A stretch of 44,130 nt of DNA, from assembly GCA_949297715.1 (NCBI GenBank), contig CASFTJ010000013.1:1-44130 (forward strand), given 5' to 3'. The position numbers were made by a program, and so were the translations under genes. Each line of letters starts with the position of its first letter. The stretch's first letter is position 1. The notes beneath the pieces were generated by a model. The model ran no database searches, had not been told where the DNA came from, and worked only from the letters and a program-made list of their open reading frames with translations. Below are positions 43,738 to 44,130 of the stretch, one piece after another. This stretch comes from an uncultured bacterium (GTDB lineage Bacteria; Cyanobacteriota; Vampirovibrionia; Gastranaerophilales; Gastranaerophilaceae).

Positions 43738-44130
<393 letters not shown>

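Overview
The window is AT-rich bacterial chromosome, most likely from the Gastranaerophilales (Vampirovibrionia/'Melainabacteria', gut relatives of Cyanobacteria) or a close neighbour. The lineage is inferred from a prepilin N-terminus of the kind that is abundant in that group (residues FTLSEVLITIGIIG), an exported-type protein starting MGMAASQARFLGLTARK, small orphan proteins with an early SF-S/T-G motif, flavin-dependent thymidylate synthase ThyX, and a low-GC codon style. No phage, transposase or CRISPR genes are present; most of the window is core genome with lineage-specific proteins mixed in.

Layout. 1-1.7 kb: edge of a repeat element, then a leftward group rpmE, thyX and a CxxCxxCC protein. 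2-5.4 kb: CHASE2-GGDEF signalling protein, a hexapeptide acyltransferase and a secreted protein. 5.5-10.3 kb: TPR protein, proS, GtrA-like protein, GatD-like amidotransferase, TatD. 10.3-11.5 kb: XRE regulator divergent from a prepilin gene broken by one in-frame TGA. 11.5-19 kb: tlyA, then a leftward protein-quality-control and replication block tig-clpP-clpX-polA plus a secreted protein. 19-22 kb: rightward overlapping DUF374 acyltransferase, nitrilase-family amidase and PBP4-type D-Ala-D-Ala carboxypeptidase. 22-27.2 kb: lineage-specific proteins, including a coiled-coil axial-like protein beside an EF-hand/HELTH metalloprotease. 27.3-31.8 kb: oxidoreductase, CDP-alcohol phosphatidyltransferase, trmL, nnrD, a small orphan and anmK. 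32.4-38.2 kb: two overlapping WYL-type regulators, dnaE and a small orphan. 38.2-44.1 kb: four tRNA genes (Gly-GCC, Thr-TGT, Thr-GGT, Tyr-GTA), rtcB, pckA and small genes.

The most unusual feature is a family of short hairpin elements tied to tRNA genes. Downstream of both tRNA-Gly and tRNA-Tyr, the tRNA tail from T-loop nucleotide 58 to the CCA end plus one base is repeated exactly (20 bp in each case). Each tail copy is preceded by a 90-95 bp insert that starts after a second GTTCG and ends in AAGAC. The insert keeps its framework but carries a central hairpin whose arms differ in sequence between copies. The first bases of the window are the end of a third copy fused to another tRNA-like tail, so a tRNA gene is predicted just outside the left edge. 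The Tyr element is tandemly repeated at the right edge. Upstream of tRNA-Thr(GGT) a different palindromic unit is tandemly arrayed with copies of the tRNA 5' end and a degenerate tRNA body. I do not recognise a described element with these properties.

TGA is used as a normal stop (TatD, GatD and nitrilase genes), so the TGA in the prepilin gene is not explained by a changed genetic code. Several genes without a Shine-Dalgarno have a -10 box 6-7 bases before the ATG and may be leaderless. All calls are by eye from sequence and translations; no database search was run.
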